From Spirochaetaceae bacterium bin103 (lineage in GTDB: Bacteria > Spirochaetota > Spirochaetia > SZUA-6 > Bin103), in assembly GCA_002238925.1 (NCBI GenBank), contig MPNH01000027.1:1-63951 (forward strand): DNA of 63,951 bases, written 5' to 3'. Made by a program: the position numbers and the translations under genes. The notes under the pieces were generated by a model. The model saw nothing but the letters and a program-made list of their open reading frames with translations, did no database searches and was not told the DNA's origin. Shown in pieces: positions 44,741 through 53,248 of this stretch (positions within the stretch are counted from its first letter, which is position 1; every line of letters begins with the position of its first letter).

Positions 44741-44742
44741 TC

Positions 44743-45114
44743 TTACGCAGTAGTTGCGAGGTCGTACTCGCGCACGAGCACGTCGGCCGGCAGGTTCCAA
44801 TTGGCAGACAGGGCCCGGATCATCGCGAGCGTAAGCGGGCGCCTCCGGTTGAGCACCTCGGACGCTCGTGGCTGCGATCCGATCAGCTCGGCGAAGTCTC
44901 GCTGACGCAGGCCGCGAGCATCCATCACATGCTCGATTACGGCAATCGGATCCGGGGCCTCTATAGGCCAGTACTTCGCCTCGTAGGCTTCCACCAGCGT
45001 TACAAGGATCTCCAGTTCGTCACTTTCGGGCGTGTTCGGCGCGGCGCCCATCAGGTTGTCGATGTCCGCCAATGCCGAATCGTAGTCGGCCTCGCTTTTG
45101 ATTGGCCTGATCAT
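44743..45114 (-). CDS. HigA-family antitoxin (COG5499 type), no partner
   Basis: A 123-residue antitoxin-like protein: MIRPIKSEADYDSALADIDN at the N-terminus (toxin-binding), ILVTLVEAYEAKYWPIEAPD and a C-terminal HTH, VMDARGLRQRDFAELIGSQP followed by RASEVLNRRRPLTLAMIRAL. AGGAGG before the ATG at 45114 supports the start. The normal upstream HigB is absent: the DNA 98 bases away belongs to a divergent Phd/PIN locus. It is an orphan, the second HigA-like orphan in the window. Confidence 0.87.
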   Translation of the reverse strand: MIRPIKSEADYDSALADIDNLMGAAPNTPESDELEILVTLVEAYEAKYWPIEAPDPIAVIEHVMDARGLRQRDFAELIGSQPRASEVLNRRRPLTLAMIRALSANWNLPADVLVREYDLATTA

Positions 45115-45175
45115 CCGAACTCCTCCTAAACGCTCGCTGCATCGACCGAGTCGTACTCTGCGCGCGTCCCCACGG

Positions 45176-45204
45176 TGGACCATGGTCAATAACCATAGTA
45201 TAGT
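45176..45204 (+). promoter_or_regulatory. Promoter with overlapping palindromic operator, leaderless
   Basis: TGGACC (45176-45181), 17-bp spacer, TATAGT (45199-45204). GACCATGGTC (45178-45187) is a perfect palindrome overlapping the -35, and ATGGT/ACCAT (45182-45186, 45192-45196) repeats the half-sites. The start point falls at the ATG (45212), so no leader is expected. Autoregulation by the antitoxin is likely. Confidence 0.6.
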
Positions 45205-45211
45205 CATTTTG

Positions 45212-45457
45212 ATGGAGGAGATTCAGATCTCGAAGTTCAAGGCCACTTGTCTCGCGGTTCTGGACCGCGTCGGAAAGACGCGAGTTCCTGTGCTGGTGAC
45301 GCGATTCGGCACGCCGGTTGCCCAGATCATACCCCCTCCCCCTGCTGAACGAGACGTCGGGTGGCTGGGCTGCATGCGTGACCGCACGACAATCGTCGGA
45401 GACATCGTCGCGCCCGCATCGGATCTGGCGGACTGGGAAGTGTTGCGCGAAGCATGA
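45212..45457 (+). CDS. Phd/YefM-type antitoxin
   Basis: An 81-residue antitoxin: MEEIQISKFKATCLAVLDRV, VPVLVTRFGTPVAQIIPPPP, then a C-terminal toxin-binding tail ending DLADWEVLREA. It should repress the palindromic promoter directly upstream. An in-frame upstream extension exists but the GATG at 45212 follows the promoter too closely for it. ATGA overlap with the PIN toxin. Confidence 0.87.
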   Translation: MEEIQISKFKATCLAVLDRVGKTRVPVLVTRFGTPVAQIIPPPPAERDVGWLGCMRDRTTIVGDIVAPASDLADWEVLREA

Positions 45458-45852
45458 AACTGCTGCTCGATACCCACATCTGGGTGTGGAGCGTGTCGGA
45501 CGATGCGCGGTTGACCGACACGGTACGGCGCGTCCTGGAGGATCCTTTGCACGAACTGTGGATCTCATCAATCAGCACCTGGGAAGTCCTGCTCCTGGCC
45601 GAACGAGGTCGGCTGGTACTCAATCCCGATGCCCGAAGCTGGGTGCGCCAGGCGTTGTCGGATACACCCGTGCGCGAGGCTCCCATCACGATCGACGTCG
45701 CATTGGCCAGCCGCTCCGTGCGGCTCGATAACCAGGATCCAGCGGACCGCTTCATCGCCGCGAGCGCCATGGTGTTCGGCCTGACGCTGATTACCGCAGA
45801 CGGCGACCTGTGCGACTGCCCGGACATCGAAGTGCTCGCCAACACCCGCTGA
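45454..45852 (+). CDS. PIN-domain toxin (VapC family)
   Basis: A 132-residue PIN ribonuclease: MKLLLDTHIWVWSVSDDARL (first Asp), SISTWEVLLLAERGRL (Glu), DPADRFIAASAMVFGLTLIT (Asp) and DGDLCDC. All catalytic acids are present. The LLDTHIWVW opening is typical of PIN toxins paired with Phd antitoxins, the gene next door. The upstream antitoxin overlaps by four bases. Confidence 0.92.
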   Translation: MKLLLDTHIWVWSVSDDARLTDTVRRVLEDPLHELWISSISTWEVLLLAERGRLVLNPDARSWVRQALSDTPVREAPITIDVALASRSVRLDNQDPADRFIAASAMVFGLTLITADGDLCDCPDIEVLANTR

Positions 45853-45925
45853 CCGGGAGTTGGTGTCCAACGGCGATGCCGGCACATCGGCACTTCAGCG
45901 CGGCGATTGACCGGCTTGTCCGCCG

Positions 45926-47836
45926 TCAGGCCTCGTCGGGCCAGCGGTAGTAGGCGGTGGAGCCTTCGATGGCTTCCACGGCGCGTTCCATCGGGAACCG
46001 GTTCTGGACGTCGTGCAGGCTGCCGCTCAGCGCGGCGATGGCGCGGCGCAGCGGCTCCAGGGCCGGCTGCAGGTGGGGAGCCGCTGACGGGGGCTGCGAG
46101 TCGAGCACGTTGGCGGCGCGGCCCCGGGTGACCGGCAGCGGGTGCTCCAGCGCGGCGATCAGGGCGGGCAGGCCGGCGGCGTAGCGGCGCAGGCGGAACA
46201 GGCCGTCGGCGGCGGCGATCCGCACGCTCACCGCGGGATCGTCGAGCGCCGCGGTTTGCGCTTCCACGACCGCCTGGTCGCCGCACTGCAGGATCACCAG
46301 ACCGGTGACCGCCCAGAAGCGGATCGCCGAATCGGGGTCGGCCAGCCGGCGCAGCAGTTCGGCGCGCTGCCCCACCCCGCGCCGGCTCAGGTCGGCCGTG
46401 TCCAGGATGTCCTCGTAGTTGCCGCACTGCTGGCCGACCAGCCACAGCGGGCCGCCGGCGGCGCGCTCGTGCAGTTCCGGCTCGTCGATCAGGCCCAGGT
46501 CACGGTGCTCGATCATCCAGGCATACAGCTGGCCGCGCATCTCGTCCACCACTTCGGCGTGCGCGCCGGCAGGCACCAGGTCGTCCACGAACCAGGGGTC
46601 GGAAGCGCCGTCGTATAGCTCCTCGAACGGCTTGCGCTGCGCGGCGATCTGGCGCTGCGGGCCAACCAGCTTGCCGGCGCGCGCCAGGCGGTCCCAGGCG
46701 TGGATGTAGCCGGACCAGTAGACCGAGGTCTCGTACGGGAAGTACGGCAGGTGCGGGAAGAAGTTGCGCTGGTAGCGAAGGTGGCGGGCGCGCAGCGAAC
46801 GGATCAACTCGAAGCGGGTGTCGAGGCGGTCGCGGCCGGTCACCACGTACGGGCGGTGCGCGGCGCCGGCCGTGCCGCCGGCGCCGCTGGCGCACAACAC
46901 GGTGCGGCTGTGCATGTAGTCCGGCACCGGCAGCCCGGTCATGGTCAGCGTGGAGGCGGTCAGGTCCATGGTGGTAACCGGCTCCTCCACCACGCTTCCC
47001 GGCGCAGCCGGGGCGAGGTGCTGCCAGCGCGGCGGGAAGCGCACGATCAGCGGCACATGGTCGCCCTGCTCCCACCCCCAGTGCTTGGCGCGCAGCATGC
47101 CGGTGCCGTGGTCGGCCCAGAACACCACGATGGTGTCGTCCCACACACCGTCTTCGTGCAGTTCGGCGACGTGGCGGCCGACGTGGTAGTCAATCTGGGT
47201 CACCGCGTCGTAGTAGCGCGACCATGCCTTGCGGAACTCCGGGATGTCGGGGTGGTAGGGCGGCAGCGGCGCCTGGTCGGGATCGTGGAAGTCGTCCGGC
47301 TGCAACAGGTTCAGGCGCTCGGCGAGGATCGTCTCCTCGGAGTCCTTGGTCACGAACGAGTGGCACTCGGTGTAGTTGTACACCGAGAAGAACGGCTGGC
47401 CGGGGCGCCGCTGCCGCCAGTGCGCGGTGCCGCTCCAGGCGTCCCACGCCTCCGCCATGATCGGGACGCCCGCTTCGGTCTGCGCATTCGCGGTGCCGGC
47501 CAGGTTGTAGTCGGTCTTGACGCAGTTGGAGGCAAAGTAACCGGCATCGCGCAGGTACGCCGGCAGCAGGCGCAGGTGCTCCGGCGCGGCGACCTTTGAG
47601 CGGTGGTGGTGGGTGCCGAGCGCGAACGACGCCACGCCGGTGATGATGGCGGCGCGCGACACCGAGCACACCGGCGCCATGGAGTGCGCGTTGGTGTAGC
47701 GGATGCCTTCGGCGGCCAGCGCGTCGAGGTTGGGAGTGCGGGCGTAGCGGTCACCGTAGCAGCCGAGCAGCGGGTTGATGTCCTCCACCGACACCCAAAG
47801 GATATTGGGCCGTCCCGAGGTACGCGCCTCGCTCAT
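45926..47836 (-). CDS. Sulfatase with CSVSR motif and HEAT-like C-terminus
   Basis: A 636-residue arylsulfatase-superfamily enzyme. The formylglycine site is Cys57 in APVCSVSRAAIITG, where the usual Pro of CxPSR is Val59. Calcium/sulfate ligands lie in RPNILWVSVEDINPLLGCYG and FWADHGTGMLRAKHWGWEQG. The extra C-terminal 150 residues (LADPDSAIRFWAVTGLVILQ, then PAVSVRIAAADGLFRLRRYA) are HEAT-like helical repeats. No signal peptide is visible, so it may act in the cytoplasm. It probably removes sulfate from imported sugars. It begins 11 bases after the TauD-like gene. Confidence 0.88.
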   Translation of the reverse strand: MSEARTSGRPNILWVSVEDINPLLGCYGDRYARTPNLDALAAEGIRYTNAHSMAPVCSVSRAAIITGVASFALGTHHHRSKVAAPEHLRLLPAYLRDAGYFASNCVKTDYNLAGTANAQTEAGVPIMAEAWDAWSGTAHWRQRRPGQPFFSVYNYTECHSFVTKDSEETILAERLNLLQPDDFHDPDQAPLPPYHPDIPEFRKAWSRYYDAVTQIDYHVGRHVAELHEDGVWDDTIVVFWADHGTGMLRAKHWGWEQGDHVPLIVRFPPRWQHLAPAAPGSVVEEPVTTMDLTASTLTMTGLPVPDYMHSRTVLCASGAGGTAGAAHRPYVVTGRDRLDTRFELIRSLRARHLRYQRNFFPHLPYFPYETSVYWSGYIHAWDRLARAGKLVGPQRQIAAQRKPFEELYDGASDPWFVDDLVPAGAHAEVVDEMRGQLYAWMIEHRDLGLIDEPELHERAAGGPLWLVGQQCGNYEDILDTADLSRRGVGQRAELLRRLADPDSAIRFWAVTGLVILQCGDQAVVEAQTAALDDPAVSVRIAAADGLFRLRRYAAGLPALIAALEHPLPVTRGRAANVLDSQPPSAAPHLQPALEPLRRAIAALSGSLHDVQNRFPMERAVEAIEGSTAYYRWPDEA

Positions 47837-47847
47837 GGATCCGGCCG

Positions 47848-48861
47848 TCAGGCGGCGGTCGCTCGGTCGCCGAGCGCGGCGAACAGCCGCCGCGAGCCGG
47901 TGAACGTGGACCGTCCGTGCGCGGTCAGCATGTTGTCGAGGATGATCACCTCGCCGCGCCCGAGGGCGTAGGGCGTTTCCAGGTCGCACACCATCTTGAA
48001 CCATGTCCTGCACTCGTCCGCCGAAACCGTGGTGCCATCTTCCATGATCATGCGGCTGAGGCTCTCCGGAGCGGTGGCCATCGTTCCCGCCAGCCGTTCG
48101 GCTTCCTCCGTTCTGCCGTCCCGTTCCGCCATCAGGCGCCACGATTCCGGCTGAAAGGTCAACGCCTGCGTGCACCACAGCTCGCCGTGGATCGGGTGCG
48201 GACGGAAGAAGCGCGCCGGCTCCTGGGTTATCTCCAGGTAATCGTCGTCGCTCCAGGCCAACTCCCAGCCGCGTTGGCGGGCGATCGTCTGCGCTTGCCG
48301 GCGGTCGCCGGTGCCCAGCGACTCCTGCCAACTCTTCTTGTCCTTGTAGGCCCCGGTACTCTCTCCCGCCGGCGGCAATCGGCGGCGCAGGCGGGCGCGT
48401 TTGCCGCGGAACCGCCGCCGGAAATGCTCGGGCAACGCCTCCGTGAACGCCCGCATGTCGCCGAGCAGGTTGGTCTTCTGGCCGCGCTCGGCCGGTTCCT
48501 GGCAATAGAACACCACGTAGTCCGGCACGTCGTCGAGGTACGCCATCTCCTGGTGCAGCACGATGCACCGGTCCGGCGGCAGGTCGGTGGCCGAGTACAC
48601 TCCGGCGGCATACTCGGTGCGCGGCGTGGTGCCGCCGACGTAGGAATGCGGGAGGAAGTCGATCTCCTGCAGGAACGCGGCGAACTCGTGCGGGCTGCGC
48701 AAGCCGGTGTCCCGGATGAGCAGCGCGCCCTCGCTATCGACAAGCCGAAAGATATCCGCGGCCAGCCCGCCGGCGCCCGAAGCGCTGCCATTGGCGGCCA
48801 GGTGCAGCCGCGTGCACGGCACCGAAAAACCGTCGGCGAGTTGCTCCCGTTCGTACTTCAT
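47848..48861 (-). CDS. TauD/TfdA-family Fe(II)/2-oxoglutarate dioxygenase
   Basis: A 337-residue oxygenase. The metal triad is His103-x-Glu105 (CIVLHQEMAYLDD) and a distal His in DNMLTAHGRSTF, with 2-oxoglutarate Arg in TGSRRLFAAL. The family cleaves taurine or sulfate/sulfonate compounds, or hydroxylates amino acids; here the first carboxylate ligand is Glu in place of the more common Asp. Start ATG 48861 has only a weak binding site. It is transcribed into the sulfatase directly downstream, suggesting a joint sulfur-ester or sulfonate pathway. Confidence 0.86.
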   Translation of the reverse strand: MKYEREQLADGFSVPCTRLHLAANGSASGAGGLAADIFRLVDSEGALLIRDTGLRSPHEFAAFLQEIDFLPHSYVGGTTPRTEYAAGVYSATDLPPDRCIVLHQEMAYLDDVPDYVVFYCQEPAERGQKTNLLGDMRAFTEALPEHFRRRFRGKRARLRRRLPPAGESTGAYKDKKSWQESLGTGDRRQAQTIARQRGWELAWSDDDYLEITQEPARFFRPHPIHGELWCTQALTFQPESWRLMAERDGRTEEAERLAGTMATAPESLSRMIMEDGTTVSADECRTWFKMVCDLETPYALGRGEVIILDNMLTAHGRSTFTGSRRLFAALGDRATAA

Positions 48862-48929
48862 TACCCTGCCACTGTATACCCCACGGCACCGATTGCGCCA
48901 CACGCGGCCGCACGCGGACGCACGCTCTG

Positions 48930-48958
48930 TTGACGCCCTCCCGAGAGGCGCCAATACT
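48930..48958 (+). promoter_or_regulatory. Promoter of the second sugar binding-protein gene
   Basis: TTGACG (48930-48935), 17-bp spacer, AATACT (48953-48958); start point near 48965, followed by AAGGAGGA (48978-48985) and the ATG at 48990. It lies between divergent genes. Confidence 0.55.
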
Positions 48959-48989
48959 GAGCCATTCGCACCTTTTCAAGGAGGATCAG

Positions 48990-50324
48990 ATGAATCGACT
49001 ACGCATCGTGCCGATTGTTGCCGTGTTGCTGTCTGCTATGGTGGCCGGCAGCGTGTTTGCCGCAGCGTCCGGGGAGGGCGCCGCCGGCGAGGAGCGCGGG
49101 CCTATCGAAATGACCTACCTGCGCTTCGGCGGCCCTGACGACATTACCCAGGACGAAGCACTGATCGCGCGCTGGGAGGAGCGCAATCCAGGCGACACCA
49201 TCGAACCGCTCATCGCGCCGTTCCCGCAGTGGAAGGAGAAGCTGGACACCATGGTCGCGGGCGGGCAGTCGCCGGACATCATCTTCGGTTGGCCGACGCC
49301 GTTCGCCAACCTGTGGGCCAACGAGCGCATCATCTCCCTGAACGAGTTGGTGCAGGGCGACGTCGACTTCAACATAGACGACTACCCACAGCACAAGCAG
49401 TTCATCTTCGACGGGGAGCTTACCGGCATCCCCTACAACGCCACCGCCCACATCCTGGTCTACAACAAGACCATGTTCGAAGAGGCGGGGCTGGAGACGC
49501 CGATCGAGATGTACAACCGCGGCGCCTGGACCTGGTCCAACGCCATCGAGGCGGCCCGGGCGCTGACCGTCGACGAGGACGGCGACGGCACGCCCGACCA
49601 GTACGGCATGGTAAACATGGGCGACAACCCGGTGCCGATCATGACCGCGGTGTGGGCACACGGCGGCCGGCTGTTCAACGAGGACTTCACCGAGATCACC
49701 TTCGACAGCCCGGAGACGCGCGAGGCGCTGCAACTGCTGGTCGACCTGGTGCGCGTGCACGAGGTGGCGCCGCCGCCGGAGATGCAGGCGAGCGAAATCG
49801 GCATCTCCTTCAACTCCGGCAAGGTGGCGATCGGGCGGCAGAGCGCGGCCACCATCATGCTGCGCCATATTCGCTGGGAAGAGCCTTGGGAGTGGGACAT
49901 CGTGCCGTTCCCGGCCGGTCCCGGAGGATTCGCCGCATGGGCGGACGGCAACAGTCTCGGCATCTCGACCACCGCTCCCGACGAACTGCTGGCGTGGGAT
50001 TTCGTCACCTCGATGGTGGACGAGGAGTCGTGGCAGGTGCGCTTCGACCTTGGCCTGCCGTTCCGGCTGCCGCCCAACATCAACGTGATCAACTCGTCCA
50101 CCTTCCGCGACCTGTGGAGCTACGTCGACGTGGACATGATCATGGACGTGATGCTCGGCGAGAAGGCCCTCACGCCGCTAGTGCCGCGCCAGGCGGACGC
50201 GTTCCGCATCGCCTACAACGTGATGGACACCGAGGTCGAGAACGCCGTACGCGGCGACATATCGGTCGAAGAAGCGATCGCCGCCACCGTCAAGCAGGCC
50301 AACGACATTTTGGCCGGCTTCTAA
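48990..50324 (+). CDS. Sugar ABC transporter substrate-binding protein
   Basis: A 444-residue family 1 binding protein: signal peptide MNRLRIVPIVAVLLSAMVAG then SVFAAASGEGAAGEE, spirochaete-like and without lipobox. SPDIIFGWPTPFANLWANER, LTGIPYNATAHILVYNKTMF and GAWTWSNAIEAARALTVDED are the family landmarks. AAGGAGGA fixes the start at 48990. It is on the plus strand, while its likely permeases (52364 and 53249) are on the minus strand beyond the GH42 gene, so the transporter is split into converging transcription units. Confidence 0.92.
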   Translation: MNRLRIVPIVAVLLSAMVAGSVFAAASGEGAAGEERGPIEMTYLRFGGPDDITQDEALIARWEERNPGDTIEPLIAPFPQWKEKLDTMVAGGQSPDIIFGWPTPFANLWANERIISLNELVQGDVDFNIDDYPQHKQFIFDGELTGIPYNATAHILVYNKTMFEEAGLETPIEMYNRGAWTWSNAIEAARALTVDEDGDGTPDQYGMVNMGDNPVPIMTAVWAHGGRLFNEDFTEITFDSPETREALQLLVDLVRVHEVAPPPEMQASEIGISFNSGKVAIGRQSAATIMLRHIRWEEPWEWDIVPFPAGPGGFAAWADGNSLGISTTAPDELLAWDFVTSMVDEESWQVRFDLGLPFRLPPNINVINSSTFRDLWSYVDVDMIMDVMLGEKALTPLVPRQADAFRIAYNVMDTEVENAVRGDISVEEAIAATVKQANDILAGF

Positions 50325-50344
50325 GCTTCGCTCCCCGAACAGCG

Positions 50345-50369
50345 CCGTCCCGGCGGTCAGCCGGGGCGG
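50345..50369. terminator. Hairpin between convergent binding protein and GH42 genes
   Basis: CCGTCCCGGC (50345-50354) pairs with GCCGGGGCGG (50360-50369) over a 5-base loop, with one G-U pair. It overlaps the GH42 stop codon. A GC-rich stem without T run; probably serves the plus-strand transcript. Confidence 0.5.
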
Positions 50370-52360
50370 TGCAGGGGGATGCGGCGGGCGCCGTAGGCGG
50401 GCAGGCGGACCTGCTCGGGGCGGTAGCCGCGCGCGGCCGCGGTCACCGTCCAGGGGTAGCCGGAGCGGTTGATCAGGAACAGCAGGCTGCCGGCGGCGCC
50501 TTCCAGCACCCGCGCTTCGACAAGCGAGCGGTATTCTTCCGGCACCCCGCCGGACAGCTCGATGTCGGGTGGCAGGGTGTCCGGCAGCCAGCCCGCCAGC
50601 AGGCGGCGCAGGCCGCGGTGCAGCGACCACAGGTAGGAGCGGCCGAGCGCGAAGGTGGCCATCAGGATGCGGCCCTCCGGCCCAGCGGCCACCAGGCCGG
50701 GCGCGTCCACGTCGCGGTAGCGCGCCAGTTCCGTGCCGGCGAACCGGCCCGCCAGCACGCGGTCGAAGAAGGCGAAGCCGCCGAAGCCGCCCGCCGCATC
50801 GTTCAGGCTCCAGCCGGCCATCCAATGGTCGGGCCGGATCCACTCGCGGCACTCCATGCCGAATGACGCAGCCGCCCGCCGGCAGTCGTCCAGGCCGGTC
50901 ATCGGCAGCTCGGCAACCACCCGCCCGCCGCCGGCCACGTAGGCGGTCATGCCCTCCAGCTCGTCCGCCGACAGCCCCAGGGCGAACGGCACGGCCAGCA
51001 CCTCCGGTCCGCCGTCCGCCGGCGGAAACCTGCCCCCGGTCACGAAGGTCACCTCGAACCCGAGGTCCAGGAACAGGCCGTAGAGCCCGTACACCGTGTC
51101 CGCCAGCGGCGCTCCGCGGGCGTTGGCCTGCCACACCATCTCGCGGCTCAGGTAGATCGCAACCCGCGCGGGCACCGTGCGCGCGCCGGCCAGCAGCTCC
51201 GCGTCGGCACGCAGCGATGCGATCACCCGCTTCGTCGCCAACCGCCGCTCGGTGTCGTACTCGTCGGCGTCCACCATGTGGTTGATCCACGGCTCCGGCC
51301 CGCTCAGCAGCGGCTCCCAGCGGTAGAAGAACAGCGCATCGGCGCCGTGGCTGGCCACCTGGTTCACCTCCGCCTCGATCTGGATGCCGCGCCACAGCAG
51401 CGACGCGCCGGCATCGCGCCCGGCGCCGGCATACGGGAACGGGCCGCCCTGAAACTCGGTGATCCACAGCTCCTGCTGCGGCGCCAGCGCCTTCAGCAGC
51501 GCCAGGTGGGCGCCGGAGATCGCCGCCGTCTGCGCGCCCGAGCCGTGGTACAGGCTTGACGACGTGTAATCGAGCCGCGGCAGCAGCCACCAGTCCTGCC
51601 CCTTGGCCTGCAACCCCTCGAAGTGGGTGTAGTTGAAGCTGACCCGCACGCCCGGGCACGCGGTGCGGATGATGTCGGCGCCCTCCAGCAGGAAGGCGGA
51701 CAGCCGGCGCGCCGAGAACTCGCGCCAGTCGCGCCACAGGCCGGCGGCGTCGGGGTCGGCCTCGCGCGGCGGCTGTACCTCCGCGAAGCCGGGAAAAGCG
51801 GTGTCGAAACGCGCGTTGACCGCCTCGATGCTGCCGAAACGGCGCTCCAGGTCGGCCCGGTAGCCGGCCACCGAGTGCACGCAGTAGCAGGGATGGTCGC
51901 CCACGCCCAGGTTGGGCTCGTTGTGGATGTCCCAGTCCACGATGGCCCGGTGGCCGCAGAAGCGGCGCGCGGCCTCCCGCACCAACTCGTCGCGGCGGCG
52001 CCGGTAGGCGGGGTGGTCGACGCAGGCGCGCGGCCACAGGTAGTGGTGCGGTCCCTCCGGGTAGGCGCTGCCGCCGCGATCCACCACCTTGGCATCGGGG
52101 TGTTCCTCAAAGAACGGGTAGCCGACGTAGAAGGTGGCGAACCCGAACAGCACGCCCACCTCCAGCTCCGCGCACAGGTCGAGCAGCCGGCCCACCTCGT
52201 CGATGTCGCTGTCGAAGCCGATGCGGATGCGGATGGCGTCGAAGCCGGTATCCCTGATTACCGCCAAGTCGCGGCGCCAGTCCTGCTCGCCGCGCGGCAG
52301 CCACTCGGGACGCGTTGCCATGCCCCCGAACGGGTACTCGTAGTGGGTGCCGAAAATCAC
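50357..52360 (-). CDS. GH42 beta-galactosidase-like glycosidase
   Basis: A 667-residue family 42 enzyme. The barrel opens MIFGTHYEYPFGGMATRPEW; acid/base Glu148 is in VDWDIHNEPNLGV and nucleophile Glu302 in LWITEFQGGPFPY. A trimerisation-type domain (from about residue 390, VPARVAIYLSREMVWQANAR) and a beta-sandwich C-terminus follow. No signal peptide, so it hydrolyses galactosides or related disaccharides after import. It is the distal gene of the permease operon: the MalG-like permease stop lies four bases upstream of its ATG, which fits hydrolysis of the transported sugar. Confidence 0.92.
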   Translation of the reverse strand: MIFGTHYEYPFGGMATRPEWLPRGEQDWRRDLAVIRDTGFDAIRIRIGFDSDIDEVGRLLDLCAELEVGVLFGFATFYVGYPFFEEHPDAKVVDRGGSAYPEGPHHYLWPRACVDHPAYRRRRDELVREAARRFCGHRAIVDWDIHNEPNLGVGDHPCYCVHSVAGYRADLERRFGSIEAVNARFDTAFPGFAEVQPPREADPDAAGLWRDWREFSARRLSAFLLEGADIIRTACPGVRVSFNYTHFEGLQAKGQDWWLLPRLDYTSSSLYHGSGAQTAAISGAHLALLKALAPQQELWITEFQGGPFPYAGAGRDAGASLLWRGIQIEAEVNQVASHGADALFFYRWEPLLSGPEPWINHMVDADEYDTERRLATKRVIASLRADAELLAGARTVPARVAIYLSREMVWQANARGAPLADTVYGLYGLFLDLGFEVTFVTGGRFPPADGGPEVLAVPFALGLSADELEGMTAYVAGGGRVVAELPMTGLDDCRRAAASFGMECREWIRPDHWMAGWSLNDAAGGFGGFAFFDRVLAGRFAGTELARYRDVDAPGLVAAGPEGRILMATFALGRSYLWSLHRGLRRLLAGWLPDTLPPDIELSGGVPEEYRSLVEARVLEGAAGSLLFLINRSGYPWTVTAAARGYRPEQVRLPAYGARRIPLHRPG

Positions 52361-52363
52361 CCG

Positions 52364-53233
52364 TCAGCCCTTGATTCCGGTGGTTACCACGCCGTGGATG
52401 TAGTACTTCTGCGCCACGAAAAACAGCGCCACGCTCGGCACCAGCACGATGATCGACACCGCCATCAGGCTGGTCCAATCGGTAAAGTCCTGGTCCTGAA
52501 AGAAGCGCAGGCCCAGCGACAGCGTCATCTTGTCCATCGAGTGGAGGTAGATCAGCGGTTCCAGGAAGTCATTCCACACCCGGATGAAGGCGAACACCCC
52601 CACTACGCCGAGCACCGGGCGCGACAGCGGCAGGATGATCAGCACGAAGCTGGTGAATACCCCGGCGCCGTCGATGGCGGCGGCATCTTCCATTTCCAGC
52701 GGGATGGTCAGAAAGAACTGGCGCACCAGGAATATGAAGAACGGCACGCCGCCGAAGAAGAACGGCACTATCAGCGGCAGGTAGGTGTCGATCCAGCCGA
52801 GGAAGCGGAAGGTAATAAACATCGGAATCAGGCGCACGTGGAACGGCAGCATCATCGTGCTCAGCAGGATCACGAACAGGGCGGTACGGCCCGGGAACTC
52901 CAGGCGGGCGAAGCCGTACGCCACCAGCGAGGAGGAGGTAACCGCGCCGGTCACCGACAGCAGGGTGATGACCGAGGTGTTGAAGAACCAGCGCGTGAAC
53001 GGCAGCGCGGTCCAGCCGTCGCTGAAGTTGTTCCAGCGCAGCGGCCGGGTAAACAGCTGCGGCGGATAGATGAACTCGGTGCCCGGAACCTTGACCGCGG
53101 TGGACAGCATCCAGATGAACGGCGCCAGGATCACCACGGCGCCGGCGGTCAGGGCCAGGTACACGAACGCCAGCGTAATGCGGCGCTTGAACGACTGCCG
53201 CTCGTAGTAGTGAACCAAGGTGGTGCTCGACAT
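52364..53233 (-). CDS. Sugar ABC transporter permease, MalG type
   Basis: A 289-residue membrane permease: FKRRITLAFVYLALTAGAVV, the helix block VRLIPMFITFRFLGWIDTYL, EAA-type coupling loop EMEDAAAIDGAGVFTSFVLI and the terminal QKYYIHGVVTTGIKG common in the class. It should assemble with the MalF-like subunit upstream and the binding protein at 48990. The GH42 gene follows within four bases. Confidence 0.92.
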   Translation of the reverse strand: MSSTTLVHYYERQSFKRRITLAFVYLALTAGAVVILAPFIWMLSTAVKVPGTEFIYPPQLFTRPLRWNNFSDGWTALPFTRWFFNTSVITLLSVTGAVTSSSLVAYGFARLEFPGRTALFVILLSTMMLPFHVRLIPMFITFRFLGWIDTYLPLIVPFFFGGVPFFIFLVRQFFLTIPLEMEDAAAIDGAGVFTSFVLIILPLSRPVLGVVGVFAFIRVWNDFLEPLIYLHSMDKMTLSLGLRFFQDQDFTDWTSLMAVSIIVLVPSVALFFVAQKYYIHGVVTTGIKG

Positions 53234-53248
53234 GATGCGCCTGCCCGC

